Below are positions 18,748-31,276 of a stretch of 64,000 bases of DNA, piece after piece (the stretch's first letter is position 1; every line of letters begins with the position of its first letter). The notes below the pieces were generated by a model. The model did no database searches, was not told the origin of the DNA, and was given only the letters and a program-made list of their open reading frames with translations. The DNA is from Desulfosporosinus nitroreducens (lineage in GTDB: Bacteria > Bacillota > Desulfitobacteriia > Desulfitobacteriales > Desulfitobacteriaceae): positions 124,001 to 188,000 of the forward strand of contig NZ_JAMHFY010000006.1 in assembly GCF_023897015.1 (NCBI RefSeq), read 5' to 3'. The translations under genes were made by a program, and so were the position numbers.

Positions 18748-19211
18748 TGAGTCAAGGTAAGCGTCCTAGTTGGGACAGCTATTTTATACAAATGGCACAA
18801 GTAGTAGCCGGACGCTCAACTTGCCTGCGCCGCCAAGTTGGGGCTGTCTTGGTTAAGGATAAACAAATCCTAAGTACCGGATATAACGGGAGTCCTTCTG
18901 GACTCCAACATTGTGATGAAGTTGGTTGTTTACGGCAGAGCTTAGGCGTTCCCTCAGGGGAACGCCATGAGATCTGCCGTGCTGTGCATGCAGAACAAAA
19001 TGCTTTAGTACAAGCAGCAAAGCATGGAGTCGCTATTACTGGAGCAGATCTGTACACCACTCATCAGCCTTGTGTATTATGCACAAAACTGCTGATTAAT
19101 GCTGGCATTAAGCGAGTAATATACACTCATTCGTATCCTGATCAGCTGGCAGTCGAAATGGCTAGAGAAGCAGGATTGGATTTGGTGAAATTTGGAGAAG
19201 ATATTTCTTAG
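18744..19211 (+). CDS. comEB: deoxycytidylate deaminase (ComEB family)
   Basis: A 155-residue zinc deaminase converting dCMP to dUMP. The zinc and proton-shuttle residues are in HAEQNAL near residue 72 (H, E) and PCVLCTKLL near 101 (two Cys). The N-terminal [12 protein letters not shown] and [10 protein letters not shown] are typical of ComEB. It overlaps upp by 4 bp. The name comes from its place in the Bacillus comE operon, but here it belongs with pyrimidine salvage genes. Confidence 0.94.
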   Translation: MMSQGKRPSWDSYFIQMAQVVAGRSTCLRRQVGAVLVKDKQILSTGYNGSPSGLQHCDEVGCLRQSLGVPSGERHEICRAVHAEQNALVQAAKHGVAITGADLYTTHQPCVLCTKLLINAGIKRVIYTHSYPDQLAVEMAREAGLDLVKFGEDIS

Positions 19212-19318
19212 CTAATGTATGTTGCTCTTGGAATTTTAATTCAAGGTGAAGGAATTAGCCTTAGGTTAATTTAGTCAGCAGTCGGATTAACGATTGATTA
19301 TCGAAGGGAGTAATCCGA

Positions 19319-20440
19319 GTGAATAAACGAAAAAAAGTGATGGTAGTGTTTGGAACACGCCCAGAGGCTATAAAAATGGCACCCGTGATCCGAGCACTCC
19401 GACAGAAAGATTCAATTCTCTGTCAAGTTATCGTAACTGCTCAGCACCGAGAGATGTTAGATCAAGTTTTGAAGTTATTTAAAATCGTCCCGGATTTTGA
19501 TCTAAACCTTATGCGGCAGGGGCAAACGTTAACTGAAATCACAACTCGGGCATTAAATGGACTAAAAGAAGTTTTCCAACGTGAACTTCCTGACTTGGTC
19601 TTGGTACATGGGGACACGACGACAACGTTTGTGGCTGCTCTTGCTGCTTTTTATACGCAAATTCCTGTTGGCCACGTCGAGGCTGGATTGCGAACCGGCA
19701 ACAAGTATTCCCCATTTCCAGAAGAGATGAATCGAAAACTGGCGAGTGTTTTAACCGACTACCATTTTGCCCCTACAGAGACGGCAAAAAGAAATCTCGA
19801 ACAAGAAGGAATTCCTCCAGAGAAGATTTTTGTCACGGGCAATACGGTCATAGATGCTTTACTTGCTACGGTGAACCCGGGATACAGTTTTGTTGACAAA
19901 GAAATTCAAGAGATCCTGAGCCAACGACAAGAATCACGAATGATTCTTGTTACGACGCATCGCAGGGAAAACTTAGGTGAGCCAATGCGCCAAATTTATC
20001 AGGCTTTGAGGAATACCCTAGATACCTTTACTGATACATACGTTATCTTTCCAGTTCATAAAAACCCTATTGTTAGAAAAGTTGTCACAGAGGTCCTTGG
20101 GTCTCATCCTCGGGTCAATCTTATTGAACCGATGGACTATGAGCCCTTTGCAAACCTAATGGCACGGGCACATTTGATTTTAACCGACTCGGGTGGGATT
20201 CAGGAGGAGGCCCCGTCTTTAGGGAAACCAGTGTTGGTAGTCCGAGACACGACGGAACGTCCTGAGGCTGTAGCAGCGGGGACTGTCTCGCTCGTGGGGA
20301 CAGAATACGAACGTGTATTTTTAGAACTAAAGCATCTATTAGGGGATGAAAATGCTTATCAAAAAATGACATTGGCCAGTAATCCTTATGGAGACGGAAC
20401 TGCGGCTACACGAATTGTAGAAATAATTGCAGAAAATTAA
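19319..20440 (+). CDS. wecB: UDP-N-acetylglucosamine 2-epimerase (non-hydrolysing)
   Basis: Converts UDP-GlcNAc to UDP-ManNAc for cell-wall polymers. Family motifs: VFGTRPEAIKMAPV at the start, TAQHREMLDQ, VHGDTTT, GHVEAGLRTG, and the UDP-binding DSGGIQEEAPSLGKPVLVVRDTTERPE region in the second half. Length 373 aa is normal. The GTG start follows GAAGGGAG. It precedes the atp operon by about 180 bp, as mnaA does in Bacillus. It may supply ManNAc to the TagA-like transferase at 33.9 kb. Confidence 0.96.
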   Translation: MNKRKKVMVVFGTRPEAIKMAPVIRALRQKDSILCQVIVTAQHREMLDQVLKLFKIVPDFDLNLMRQGQTLTEITTRALNGLKEVFQRELPDLVLVHGDTTTTFVAALAAFYTQIPVGHVEAGLRTGNKYSPFPEEMNRKLASVLTDYHFAPTETAKRNLEQEGIPPEKIFVTGNTVIDALLATVNPGYSFVDKEIQEILSQRQESRMILVTTHRRENLGEPMRQIYQALRNTLDTFTDTYVIFPVHKNPIVRKVVTEVLGSHPRVNLIEPMDYEPFANLMARAHLILTDSGGIQEEAPSLGKPVLVVRDTTERPEAVAAGTVSLVGTEYERVFLELKHLLGDENAYQKMTLASNPYGDGTAATRIVEIIAEN

Positions 20441-20489
20441 GAGTGGACATAAAATTCTTCAATGCTGTAAAAAAAAGCACAAAGTCCTC

Positions 20490-20518
20490 TTGAAGTATGC
20501 TAATATATAAAATATAGC
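20490..20518 (+). promoter_or_regulatory. weak candidate promoter for the ATP synthase operon
   Basis: TTGAAG (20490-20495) and TATAGC (20513-20518) are 17 bp apart in an AT-rich stretch, about 100 bp before atpZ. Each box matches the consensus in four of six positions. Confidence 0.35.
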
Positions 20519-20623
20519 AGGAATTGTTAAAATTAGCATATTGAACGCAGGTTGAAATAGCTGATTCTAATTAAGAAGTTTTAGTTTCACTTTTTAAAAT
20601 TCGATACATAAGGAAAGAATAAT

Positions 20624-20854
20624 ATGGCTGAGGAACAAAGATCTTGGCAAAAAGCGCTCGTAGTCGGTTCGAATATATCGACATCCTTGGCTATTCTTGT
20701 CGGGGGAGGCTTCTTCCTAGGCAGATACCTCGATGCTCGATGGCAAACAGAACCATTATTCACAATAGGTTTAATGTTAATTGGATTGGTACTCGGAGGA
20801 AGCTACTTAGTAATCACTTTAATGAAGTTGGGAGCATCCGATGATAAGAAGTAG
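20624..20854 (+). CDS. atpZ: AtpZ/AtpI-family protein
   Basis: A 76-residue protein with two transmembrane helices (about 15-33 and 44-66) and a glycine-rich first helix (LVGGGFFLGRYLD). This family leads many Firmicute ATP synthase operons; AtpZ-AtpI has been linked to Mg2+/Ca2+ handling and to assembly of the c-ring. The ATG has GGAAAGAA upstream. It overlaps the next gene by 14 bp. Confidence 0.85.
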   Translation: MAEEQRSWQKALVVGSNISTSLAILVGGGFFLGRYLDARWQTEPLFTIGLMLIGLVLGGSYLVITLMKLGASDDKK

Positions 20855-21212
20855 CTTTATCGCATTGTTGAGTGGAACAGCCTGTATGTTAATTGGGGTA
20901 GCTTTAACGGGTAGGCAGGTCTTCTTCGGTAGTTTGCTGGGATATTGGGCTGGGTTTGGTTATACTCTATGGCTTCATCGTGAAGCGGTACTAAGTTCTG
21001 AGCTTGATATTCAATCAGCGATCAAACGGATGCGCAGGAACTTTATGGCTCGGCTAGGCATGGTTACTCTCATTGTCGTCGCTGTTGCTCGGTTCCAGTC
21101 AAGTTGGCTGTTTACTTTAGCGTTAGGGATTGTTACAGGGGTGATAATATCCTTTATCATTGTGGCAATACAAAAAAACTATGGAGAAAGGGGTGATAAA
21201 AGAAGTGCATGA
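20841..21212 (+). CDS. atpI: ATP synthase protein I
   Basis: A 123-residue protein with about four membrane helices (near 5-23, 28-45, 72-88 and 92-110), matching the size and position of subunit I. It assists c-ring assembly and is not part of the finished enzyme. Sequence conservation in this family is low, so the call relies mostly on context: it overlaps atpZ at the start and atpB at the end. Confidence 0.82.
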   Translation: MIRSSFIALLSGTACMLIGVALTGRQVFFGSLLGYWAGFGYTLWLHREAVLSSELDIQSAIKRMRRNFMARLGMVTLIVVAVARFQSSWLFTLALGIVTGVIISFIIVAIQKNYGERGDKRSA

Positions 21213-21945
21213 AACAGTATTGTGGCATTTGGGGAGTATGACATTTCATGGTAAAACACTAGTCATGACTTGGATTTCGATGGCCGCTGTTATGGTGTTT
21301 GTCTTACTTGGAGTACGCAATTTAACCAGTGGAAAACCTGGTAAAATGCAAAACGTTTTAGAGTGGATCGTGGACTTTGTCCGTGGCATCATAAATGATA
21401 ACATGGACTATGAAAAGGGGCGTCCATTGCTAAGCTATTTGGTAACGTTGTTCATGTTTGTTTTCTTTTCCAATATGCTTGGCCTTATCCCGAACTTCAC
21501 TTTTGGTCTATTACACGACGTTCATTTTGCCCAATTAGGTCATATTTTCGCCACACCAGGCATGATGTCTCCGACCGCAGATATCAACACTACAATGTCC
21601 TTAGCTTTGTTGACCATTTTTTTGGTTCTCTATTTGGGTATTAAGGCTAAAGGACTCCATTATTTCCATCATTTTGTGGAGCCTTTCAAAGTGTTCGCGA
21701 TCATTCACCTTATTGACTTGCTTGCCAAGCCAATGACACTAGCCTTCCGTCTTTTCGGAAACATCTTTGCTGGCGAAATTTTACTAGGGGTTATACTAAT
21801 GTTGCCTGGTATCTGGGTTCTGCCCGGGATTTTGCCTACGACTATTTGGCTAGCTTTTAGTATTTTCGTGGGTGCAATTCAATCGTATGTGTTTGTAGTG
21901 CTGACAACAGCCTATGTATCGCAGGCTGTCTCGGAATCCCATTAA
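21205..21945 (+). CDS. atpB: ATP synthase Fo subunit a
   Basis: Membrane stator subunit with the proton half-channels. The essential arginine is in KPMTLAFRLFGNIFAGE in the second half, and the last helices have SYVFVVLTTAYVSQA. I prefer GTG 21205 because AAGGGGTGAT lies 8 bp upstream; an ATG at 21181 in frame would add eight residues but lacks an RBS. It overlaps atpI by 8 bp. About five to six hydrophobic helices are visible, in line with the family. Confidence 0.94.
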   Translation: MHETVLWHLGSMTFHGKTLVMTWISMAAVMVFVLLGVRNLTSGKPGKMQNVLEWIVDFVRGIINDNMDYEKGRPLLSYLVTLFMFVFFSNMLGLIPNFTFGLLHDVHFAQLGHIFATPGMMSPTADINTTMSLALLTIFLVLYLGIKAKGLHYFHHFVEPFKVFAIIHLIDLLAKPMTLAFRLFGNIFAGEILLGVILMLPGIWVLPGILPTTIWLAFSIFVGAIQSYVFVVLTTAYVSQAVSESH

Positions 21946-21998
21946 GCACTTCGTTCTGTGCCGGTTTTCAGTGATGCTCGACACCACTGAGGGAATAA

Positions 21999-22268
<270 letters not shown>

Positions 22269-22276
22269 GCTCACAT

Positions 22277-22333
22277 GATGGGCAGAGGTTACGCCCATCT
22301 TAATTCAAGGGGGAACGAGAGTTCTCCCTTGAA
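22277..22333 (+). promoter_or_regulatory. two hairpins between atpE and atpF
   Basis: The stems GATGGGC/GCCCATC (22277-22283/22293-22299) and TTCAAGGGGGA/TCTCCCTTGAA (22304-22314/22323-22333) lie right after the atpE stop. No T-run follows (AAAAAA instead), so they are not simple terminators. They are placed where RNA processing or 3' stabilisation could raise atpE output over atpF. Confidence 0.6.
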
Positions 22334-22378
22334 AAAAATCATCCCGACGTCAATTAGACTCGAGAGGGGGGTAGACCA

Positions 22379-22872
22379 TTGGGTGGGAATCCTATTCAAT
22401 TTGACTATACTGTACCGGCTACTGTCTTATCTTTCCTGTTGCTTGTTTATTTACTAAGTAAATATGCTTGGAAACCGCTAATGAAAATGATGGAAGAACG
22501 GCGGACTAATATTGAATCCATGCTTACACAGGCAGAAAACGAACGGCAACAGGCGGAGACAATAAAACGCGAATACCAAGAGGAAATGCGTAAAGCTCGC
22601 CAGGAAGCCCAAGAAGTGATTGCTAAGGCTACTAAGGTAAGCGAAGTTCGTGCGTCTGAAATTTTAGCCGCTGCTCATGAAGAATCAGAGAAGATCAAAA
22701 AATCTGCCCTTGTAGATATTGAACGTGAACGAGATCGGGCGATCACTGAGGTCAAGGCACAGGTAGCCGATCTGTCAGTTTTAGTGGCAGAGAAAATCAT
22801 TCGGCAAAAACTTGACATGACGACTCAAGGTAAATTAATAGATCAATTCATTCAAGAGGTAGGGGAAATGCA

Positions 22873-22876
<4 letters not shown>
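22379..22876 (+). CDS. atpF: ATP synthase Fo subunit b
   Basis: One N-terminal membrane helix (about 12-30) is followed by a long, charged coiled coil (about 38-135) forming the peripheral stalk dimer. 165 residues, normal. The start is a TTG at 22379 with GAGAGGGGGG about 8 bp upstream. Its end overlaps atpH by 4 bp. Confidence 0.95.
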
Positions 22877-24952
<2,076 letters not shown>

Positions 24953-24976
24953 ATTATAAAGGAGTAGGTGAACGAG

Positions 24977-25822
24977 GTGGCAGGAGCACAAGATATTCGC
25001 CGGAGGATTCGCAGCGTCCGCAATATGGAGCAGATTACAAAGGCGATGAAAATGGTTTCCGCGGCCAAACTCAGAAAAGCCCAACTAAAACTTAACGCTG
25101 CCCGCCCCTATGCCAGCCAATTGCAGGGAGTCTTGGAACGCTTAGCACAGGCTCCTGTGGATATTGTTCATCCGCTCTTGAAAGAGCGGCCAGTGCAAAA
25201 GGTTGTTTATGTGTTGATAACGTCAGATCGTGGTCTTTGCGGAGGGTACAATGCAAACCTTATTCGTAAGACCGCGGGCTTGATTGCCGAAACACCGCAA
25301 GAGGTTAAGCTGGTGACGGTAGGCCGCAAAGGTCGAGATTTCTTTCGACGCGGTAAAATAGAGTTTTTGGCTGAGTTTGTAGCACTCGGGGATGAGCCGA
25401 GTTATAATCAAGCGAAACAGATTGCTCAGGAAGTGATTCGCCTTTATGAGCAAGGGGAAGCGGATGAGGTATATCTCTTATATACCGAATTCGTAACAGC
25501 GATGACCCAAAGACCCACGCAAGTCAAATTACTTCCGATCAAACAACCGGAAGGAAAACAAGGCAAGCAGTATATATTTGAACCCTCACCCGAGGCAATC
25601 CTTACCACTCTGTTGCCGAAGTATGTTGAAACACAGATATTTCGGACGATCCTTGAAGGAAAAGCGAGTGAGCAAGGGGCTCGGATGACGGCAATGAGTT
25701 CGGCAACGGATAATGCCAAGGATATGATTGGTCGGTTGTCGCTGGCGATGAACAGAGCCAGACAGGCGGCTATTACCACGGAAATATCCGAAATCGTCTC
25801 GGGGGCAGCTGCCTTAGAATAA
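24977..25822 (+). CDS. atpG: ATP synthase F1 subunit gamma
   Basis: Central rotor shaft. The N-terminal coiled-coil helix MAGAQDIRRRIRSVRN..ITKAMKMVSAAKLRKAQ and the C-terminal partner ERGARMTAMSSATDNA-type helix (here EQGARMTAMSSATDNAKDMI) are typical. I use GTG 24977, which gives the family start MAGA and has AGGTGA 5 bp upstream; a GTG at 24968 is in frame but closer to its RBS than usual. 281 residues. Confidence 0.95.
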   Translation: MAGAQDIRRRIRSVRNMEQITKAMKMVSAAKLRKAQLKLNAARPYASQLQGVLERLAQAPVDIVHPLLKERPVQKVVYVLITSDRGLCGGYNANLIRKTAGLIAETPQEVKLVTVGRKGRDFFRRGKIEFLAEFVALGDEPSYNQAKQIAQEVIRLYEQGEADEVYLLYTEFVTAMTQRPTQVKLLPIKQPEGKQGKQYIFEPSPEAILTTLLPKYVETQIFRTILEGKASEQGARMTAMSSATDNAKDMIGRLSLAMNRARQAAITTEISEIVSGAAALE

Positions 25823-27256
<1,434 letters not shown>

Positions 27257-27259
27257 GCC

Positions 27260-27667
27260 ATGGCAGCAACATTCTCTCTACGCATTGTCTCTCCGGAAGG
27301 GAACGTACTGAAAGAAAATGTTGAGTTTGTTGTTCTTCCTGGAGGATTAGGTGAGCTAGGAATTCTACCAAATCACGCGCCCTTAATTGCAGGACTGGAT
27401 GTAGGAGTTATACGGTACACCCTTAACGGGAAAACTAATCAAGCTGCAATCGCAGGTGGTTTTGTCGAAGTCGTTGATAATGCGGCAGTCGTTCTCGCAG
27501 ACAGTGCTGAGCTTGCTGAGCAGATTGATGTGAAACGAGCAGTAGAAGCAAAAGAACGAGCTTTGAAGCGATTAGGGTCTCGTACCAACGAAATCGATTT
27601 ACAACGTGCTGAGTATGCGTTGCGAAGGGCTGCGGCTCGACTTAACGCTGCTGGAGACAAAAAATAA
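27260..27667 (+). CDS. atpC: ATP synthase F1 subunit epsilon
   Basis: 135-residue subunit with an N-terminal beta sandwich (to about 85; GGLGELGILPNHAPLI) and a C-terminal helical hairpin rich in R, A and E (about 90-132). It couples to the gamma shaft and can inhibit ATP hydrolysis. Last gene of the operon, followed by a terminator. Confidence 0.96.
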   Translation: MAATFSLRIVSPEGNVLKENVEFVVLPGGLGELGILPNHAPLIAGLDVGVIRYTLNGKTNQAAIAGGFVEVVDNAAVVLADSAELAEQIDVKRAVEAKERALKRLGSRTNEIDLQRAEYALRRAAARLNAAGDKK

Positions 27668-27700
27668 GCTCATATAGCTAATTTCATTTTTGAAATGATG

Positions 27701-27729
27701 AAAGGCCCTTATTACTGGGGCCTTTTTTC
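27701..27729 (+). terminator. intrinsic terminator of the ATP synthase operon
   Basis: AAAGGCCC (27701-27708) pairs with GGGGCCTTT (27717-27725), followed by a run of T (to 27729). Confidence 0.88.
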
Positions 27730-27845
27730 TATTTTGCGCGTTGACTTAAAAATAATATGTGTAATATTCAGTGCAGGTATGTTAGCTTTCTCACTATTTG
27801 GTAAAACTAAGATTGATACCAGAAAGAGAGAAAAGAGGGTATAAT

Positions 27846-28511
27846 ATGTTCATGAGTTACGAGTCCACAAATGCCTGTCATTTCGATCGTATTAGATTAA
27901 AAATAGTTATATTAGCTTGGACATTGATGATTTGTTTTGGAGGCCAGACCCTAAGAGTAATGACACATAATAATGATGCCGGACAGACAGCAAAGTCAGA
28001 GGCACCCTTACTGCTAAATTCAGGTATAGCACAGGCACAAGACGCAGAAGTCAGCGTTATTTTGTGGTTTGAAGATAGAAATATACCTGTCGCAATCAGA
28101 ACGAGTAAACCCACACCTGAATGGATATGGACTTATAAGGAATTGCAGATGGAAAATGAAGTATCAGCAACACTGACAGGACAGCAAATACTGAATAAAA
28201 GCGAGGAAAATAGTCTTTATGCGTGGTATACTACTATGGTCCCGCAAATTGAAAAGGCTGGAGGCGAAATTTATCTGGATGAGCGTATCAATCAGGCTGT
28301 AGATATCTCCGCCTATCTAAGCCAGACGAATGCGGACCCTGCTCAGTGGGTTCTCATAGATAATATGATTTCTACCGCAGCCTATCAAAAAAATATTGGG
28401 ACGAGTGTTATCGCGGGTCAAGATCAAATCAATATACAACTATTAAGTCGCGGAAAAGGGAACGAAGGGCAATCTGTTCTTGCTATCCCCGCCTTGCTCA
28501 AGGAATTCTAG
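27846..28511 (+). CDS. ywmB: YwmB-family protein
   Basis: A 221-residue secreted or membrane-anchored protein with an N-terminal hydrophobic helix (about residues 16-35). Between atpC and murA-spoIID, this is exactly where ywmB sits in B. subtilis, and the size and domain layout (an exported alpha/beta TATA-box-binding-like fold) agree. The function is unknown but the family is confined to spore formers. ATG 27846 is chosen because AGAGGG is about 6 bp upstream; longer upstream readings lack an RBS. Confidence 0.72.
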   Translation: MFMSYESTNACHFDRIRLKIVILAWTLMICFGGQTLRVMTHNNDAGQTAKSEAPLLLNSGIAQAQDAEVSVILWFEDRNIPVAIRTSKPTPEWIWTYKELQMENEVSATLTGQQILNKSEENSLYAWYTTMVPQIEKAGGEIYLDERINQAVDISAYLSQTNADPAQWVLIDNMISTAAYQKNIGTSVIAGQDQINIQLLSRGKGNEGQSVLAIPALLKEF

Positions 28512-28528
28512 TTTTAAAAACAAGAAAA

Positions 28529-28585
28529 AAGTCGAAATTATGCAGGAAATTTGATAGGTCAAAGAGAATATAAACAAGTCGAAAT
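28529..28585 (+). promoter_or_regulatory. paired AAGTCGAAAT motif upstream of murA
   Basis: Two identical decamers (28529-28538 and 28576-28585) flank an AT-rich stretch containing TGCAGGAAATTTG. The core GTCGAA resembles half of a Spo0A box (TGTCGAA), but the leading T is missing. It may be an operator for the murA-spoIID region; no test was possible. Confidence 0.3.
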
Positions 28586-28648
28586 AAAACTTATCTGGCG
28601 CCAGGCCATAACTAACATAATCCTTGGATAGGGGGGTGTCTTCAGAAT

Positions 28649-29911
28649 TTGAGTAAGCTTACAGTTACAGGCGGTAAACCACTTGAAGGGACGATTACAG
28701 TAAGCGGTGCAAAAAATGCTGTTCTTCCAATTATTGCAGCAAGTTTGCTATGTAAAGAACCGATACGACTAGATGACGCTCCAGACTTATTAGATGTAAA
28801 TGTAATGAATCGGGTAATTTCTGCGTTGGGAGCGACAGTGGAGCGTAACGGCTCAACACTGAGTATCCATGCCCGTGAGATAGATTGTATTGAGGCCCCG
28901 TACGACCTAGTCTCTCAGATGAGGGCGTCCATAGTTACAATGGGACCATTATTAGCACGAAAAGGGCACGTGCGAATTTCTCACCCAGGAGGGTGTGCAA
29001 TTGGATCACGTCCAATTAACTGGCATCTAAAGGGCTTGGAAGCTTTGGGTGCCGAAGTTAGAATGGATCATGGGTTTTTAGATGTTTCAACAAAGGGTTT
29101 AAAAGGAGCCCGAATTTACTTAGATTACCCAAGCGTAGGTGCCACAGAAAATATAATGATGGCTGCATCGATGGCCCAAGGCACAACTCTTATAGAAAAC
29201 GCTGCCCAAGAGCCGGAAATTGTAGATCTTGCAACCTTTTTGAATGAGATGGGTGGCAAAGTTCGTGGCGCAGGTACTAGCATTATCTATATTGAAGGGG
29301 TTCCGGAATTTCATGGTACAAATCATACTGTGATTCCTGACCGCATTGAGGCAGGAAGCTATTTGCTTTTAGCTGCAGCAACTGGGGGAGACGTCTTAGT
29401 TCAGAATGTGATTGCAGACCATTTAAAGCCATTGATAGCGAAAATGGAAGAAGCCGGAATTCACATGAAGGAAGAAGACGATGGGATTAGAATAAGTGGA
29501 GACGGCGTTTATAATGCGGTCGATATTAAAACTCAGGTCCACCCGGGTTTTCCGACGGATTTACAAGCTCCATTTATGGCATTTTTAACTCGGGCAAAGG
29601 GAACGGGATTGATTACAGAGACCGTCTTTGAAAATCGTTTTATGCATGTCGATGAGCTGAAGCGTATGGGAGCGGATATCAAGATTGAAGGTCGAAGTGC
29701 AATTATTCAGGGAATAAATCGCTTAAATGCTGCGCCTGTGACAGCGACAGATTTGCGGGCTGGAGCGGCCTTGATCTTAGCAGCACTGACATCTGAGGGG
29801 ACAACAAGTATTAGGGGGATTCATCACATTGATCGAGGTTACGAAATGGTAGAGGAAAAACTATCTCGATTAGGTGCCAATATTATCCGCGAGGAAGAGT
29901 CAGTTTCCTAG
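28649..29911 (+). CDS. murA: UDP-N-acetylglucosamine 1-carboxyvinyltransferase
   Basis: First committed step of peptidoglycan synthesis, adding enolpyruvate to UDP-GlcNAc. The fosfomycin-target cysteine is C116 in HPGGCAIGSRP. The catalytic Asp lies in FPTDLQAPFMA and the N-terminal VSGAKNAVLP is intact. 420 aa. TTG start with a GGGGGGTG site. Its place before spoIID matches B. subtilis murAA. A second murA often exists elsewhere in such genomes. Confidence 0.96.
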   Translation: MSKLTVTGGKPLEGTITVSGAKNAVLPIIAASLLCKEPIRLDDAPDLLDVNVMNRVISALGATVERNGSTLSIHAREIDCIEAPYDLVSQMRASIVTMGPLLARKGHVRISHPGGCAIGSRPINWHLKGLEALGAEVRMDHGFLDVSTKGLKGARIYLDYPSVGATENIMMAASMAQGTTLIENAAQEPEIVDLATFLNEMGGKVRGAGTSIIYIEGVPEFHGTNHTVIPDRIEAGSYLLLAAATGGDVLVQNVIADHLKPLIAKMEEAGIHMKEEDDGIRISGDGVYNAVDIKTQVHPGFPTDLQAPFMAFLTRAKGTGLITETVFENRFMHVDELKRMGADIKIEGRSAIIQGINRLNAAPVTATDLRAGAALILAALTSEGTTSIRGIHHIDRGYEMVEEKLSRLGANIIREEESVS

Positions 29912-30032
29912 CATCTTACTCGATAAGTGTTCATTATAGGTCATAGCGCACTCGGTGACACTCATTTTTGTGGCGTTAAAGTACTCGTTATTGGCGTATC
30001 TAACGTCAGGGTACAATGTGCTTTCCCTGTAT

Positions 30033-30073
30033 AAAGAACAAGAAGTAGATTATTCTACTCTTGTTCTTTTTTT
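30033..30073 (+). terminator. intrinsic terminator downstream of murA
   Basis: AAAGAACAAGA..AGTAG pairs with CTACT..CTTGTTCTTT and is followed by TTTTT. It separates murA from the sporulation genes. Confidence 0.85.
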
Positions 30074-30075
30074 AC

Positions 30076-30178
30076 TAGTCAGAAAGTATAACTTATCGTA
30101 TGTAGTTTCCGAAAGGTCCCTTCCCGCCATCCTTGTACGAGTCATGGCTGGCCGTCCCTTCTCGGCATCACGGCAATG
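30076..30178 (+). repeat. dispersed repeat copy C
   Basis: It starts with CTAGTCAGAAAGTATAACTT and continues into AAAGGTCCCTTCCCGCCATCCTTG and GGCCGTCCCTTCTCGGCATCACGGC. The first motif returns in inverted form at the end of the 59.6-kb copy. The second matches the core of copies A and B. It lies between the murA terminator and spoIID. Confidence 0.75.
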
Positions 30179-30204
30179 AAGAGTTATTCTTTATTCAATG
30201 TCTG

Positions 30205-30233
30205 CCATATTCTGTATTCCTGCTGCATAGATT
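30205..30233 (+). promoter_or_regulatory. candidate sigma-E promoter of spoIID
   Basis: CCATATT (30205-30211) and CATAGATT (30226-30233) are separated by 14 bp. This resembles the mother-cell sigma-E consensus (KMATATT, N14-15, CATACAAT). It is 33 bp before the spoIID start; spoIID is a known sigma-E gene. Confidence 0.5.
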
Positions 30234-30265
30234 TAAGCAAAATGCTTGTACTGCAGGAGGGTTCA

Positions 30266-31204
30266 ATGAAAAAAGATTGGATATGGCTCATTGCATTATC
30301 ACTCTGCATTGTCTTCGTAATTCCCTGGAGTGTCTTGCGCTGGCAGAAGGAGAAGGTTACTCCGGAAGATGTACAAATAAGAGTTCTGATGCCTAATAAA
30401 GAAGTTATAAAACTGCCTCTTGAAGAATATTTAGTAGGGGTAGTTTCAGCAGAAATGCCTGCGGAATTTGAACTTGAGGCATTAAAAGCTCAGGCTGTTG
30501 CATCGCGGACCTATGCAGCAAAACGCATAGGACAAAGCAGCCTGCCAGATGTGGGATATGATGTGGACACCACGGTGTTATCACAAGCATGGCTGTCGGA
30601 TACACAAATGAGAAAAAATTGGGGATTGCTTAATTACTGGCGGTATCGGACTAAGATACAAAAAGCTGTGCTTGGAACTCGAGGAATGGTCCTAATGTTC
30701 AATGGAGAATATATCGAAGCTTTATACCACAGCAGCAGCGGAAGAAAGCCCACAGAGCGATCAGAAGAGGTATGGAGCTCATCTCGACCTTATTTACAAA
30801 ATGTGAATTCAGGTGAGGAAAATTCACAACGCTATATTAAGAAAACTGTATTTACCACCCTAGATCTTTATAAGAAGCTGGGACTTAGAGAGTCACCGCG
30901 GTCTTTGGCTGCAACAGATTTTCAAGTGTTAAGCAAGACATCGGCCGGAAGAGCTAAGACTGTTCGAGTATTAGGCAGGGTGTATCCAGCAACTCAAATC
31001 CGTACTATGTTAGGACTCTCCTCGACGGATATTGAATATGCCATTCAACCGGAACGCCTTACGATTACTGCGTATGGAAACGGGCATGCTGTAGGAATGT
31101 CACAATGGGGAGCCAATGATTTGGCCAAAAAGAGTATCAAAGCAGAAGAAATTTTAGCATACTATTATCCTGGAACAAAACTTAATACATTAGGTAACAT
31201 TTAG
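30266..31204 (+). CDS. spoIID: stage II sporulation protein D (septal lytic transglycosylase)
   Basis: Part of the DMP complex that degrades septal peptidoglycan during engulfment. Signal-anchor helix at residues 5-22. The catalytic glutamate is E63 in VVSAEMPAEF. The repeated family features AQAVASRTYA, ALYHSSSG and GHAVGMSQWGA are all present. 313 residues from ATG 30266, which has GCAGGAGGG 5 bp upstream; the frame stays open further 5' without an RBS. Followed by spoIIQ, as in Bacillus. Confidence 0.95.
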   Translation: MKKDWIWLIALSLCIVFVIPWSVLRWQKEKVTPEDVQIRVLMPNKEVIKLPLEEYLVGVVSAEMPAEFELEALKAQAVASRTYAAKRIGQSSLPDVGYDVDTTVLSQAWLSDTQMRKNWGLLNYWRYRTKIQKAVLGTRGMVLMFNGEYIEALYHSSSGRKPTERSEEVWSSSRPYLQNVNSGEENSQRYIKKTVFTTLDLYKKLGLRESPRSLAATDFQVLSKTSAGRAKTVRVLGRVYPATQIRTMLGLSSTDIEYAIQPERLTITAYGNGHAVGMSQWGANDLAKKSIKAEEILAYYYPGTKLNTLGNI

Positions 31205-31276
31205 AGCATTGAAGGGTGAGCTTTATCTGTCTAAAAGCAGGAACATTCGGCAAAAATAGATCTAGAGGTGAGTCGA

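Noticed and set aside
29955-30396. Short ORFs between murA and spoIID
   Set aside because: They overlap a terminator, repeat copy C and the sigma-E-like promoter; no RBS or recognisable product.
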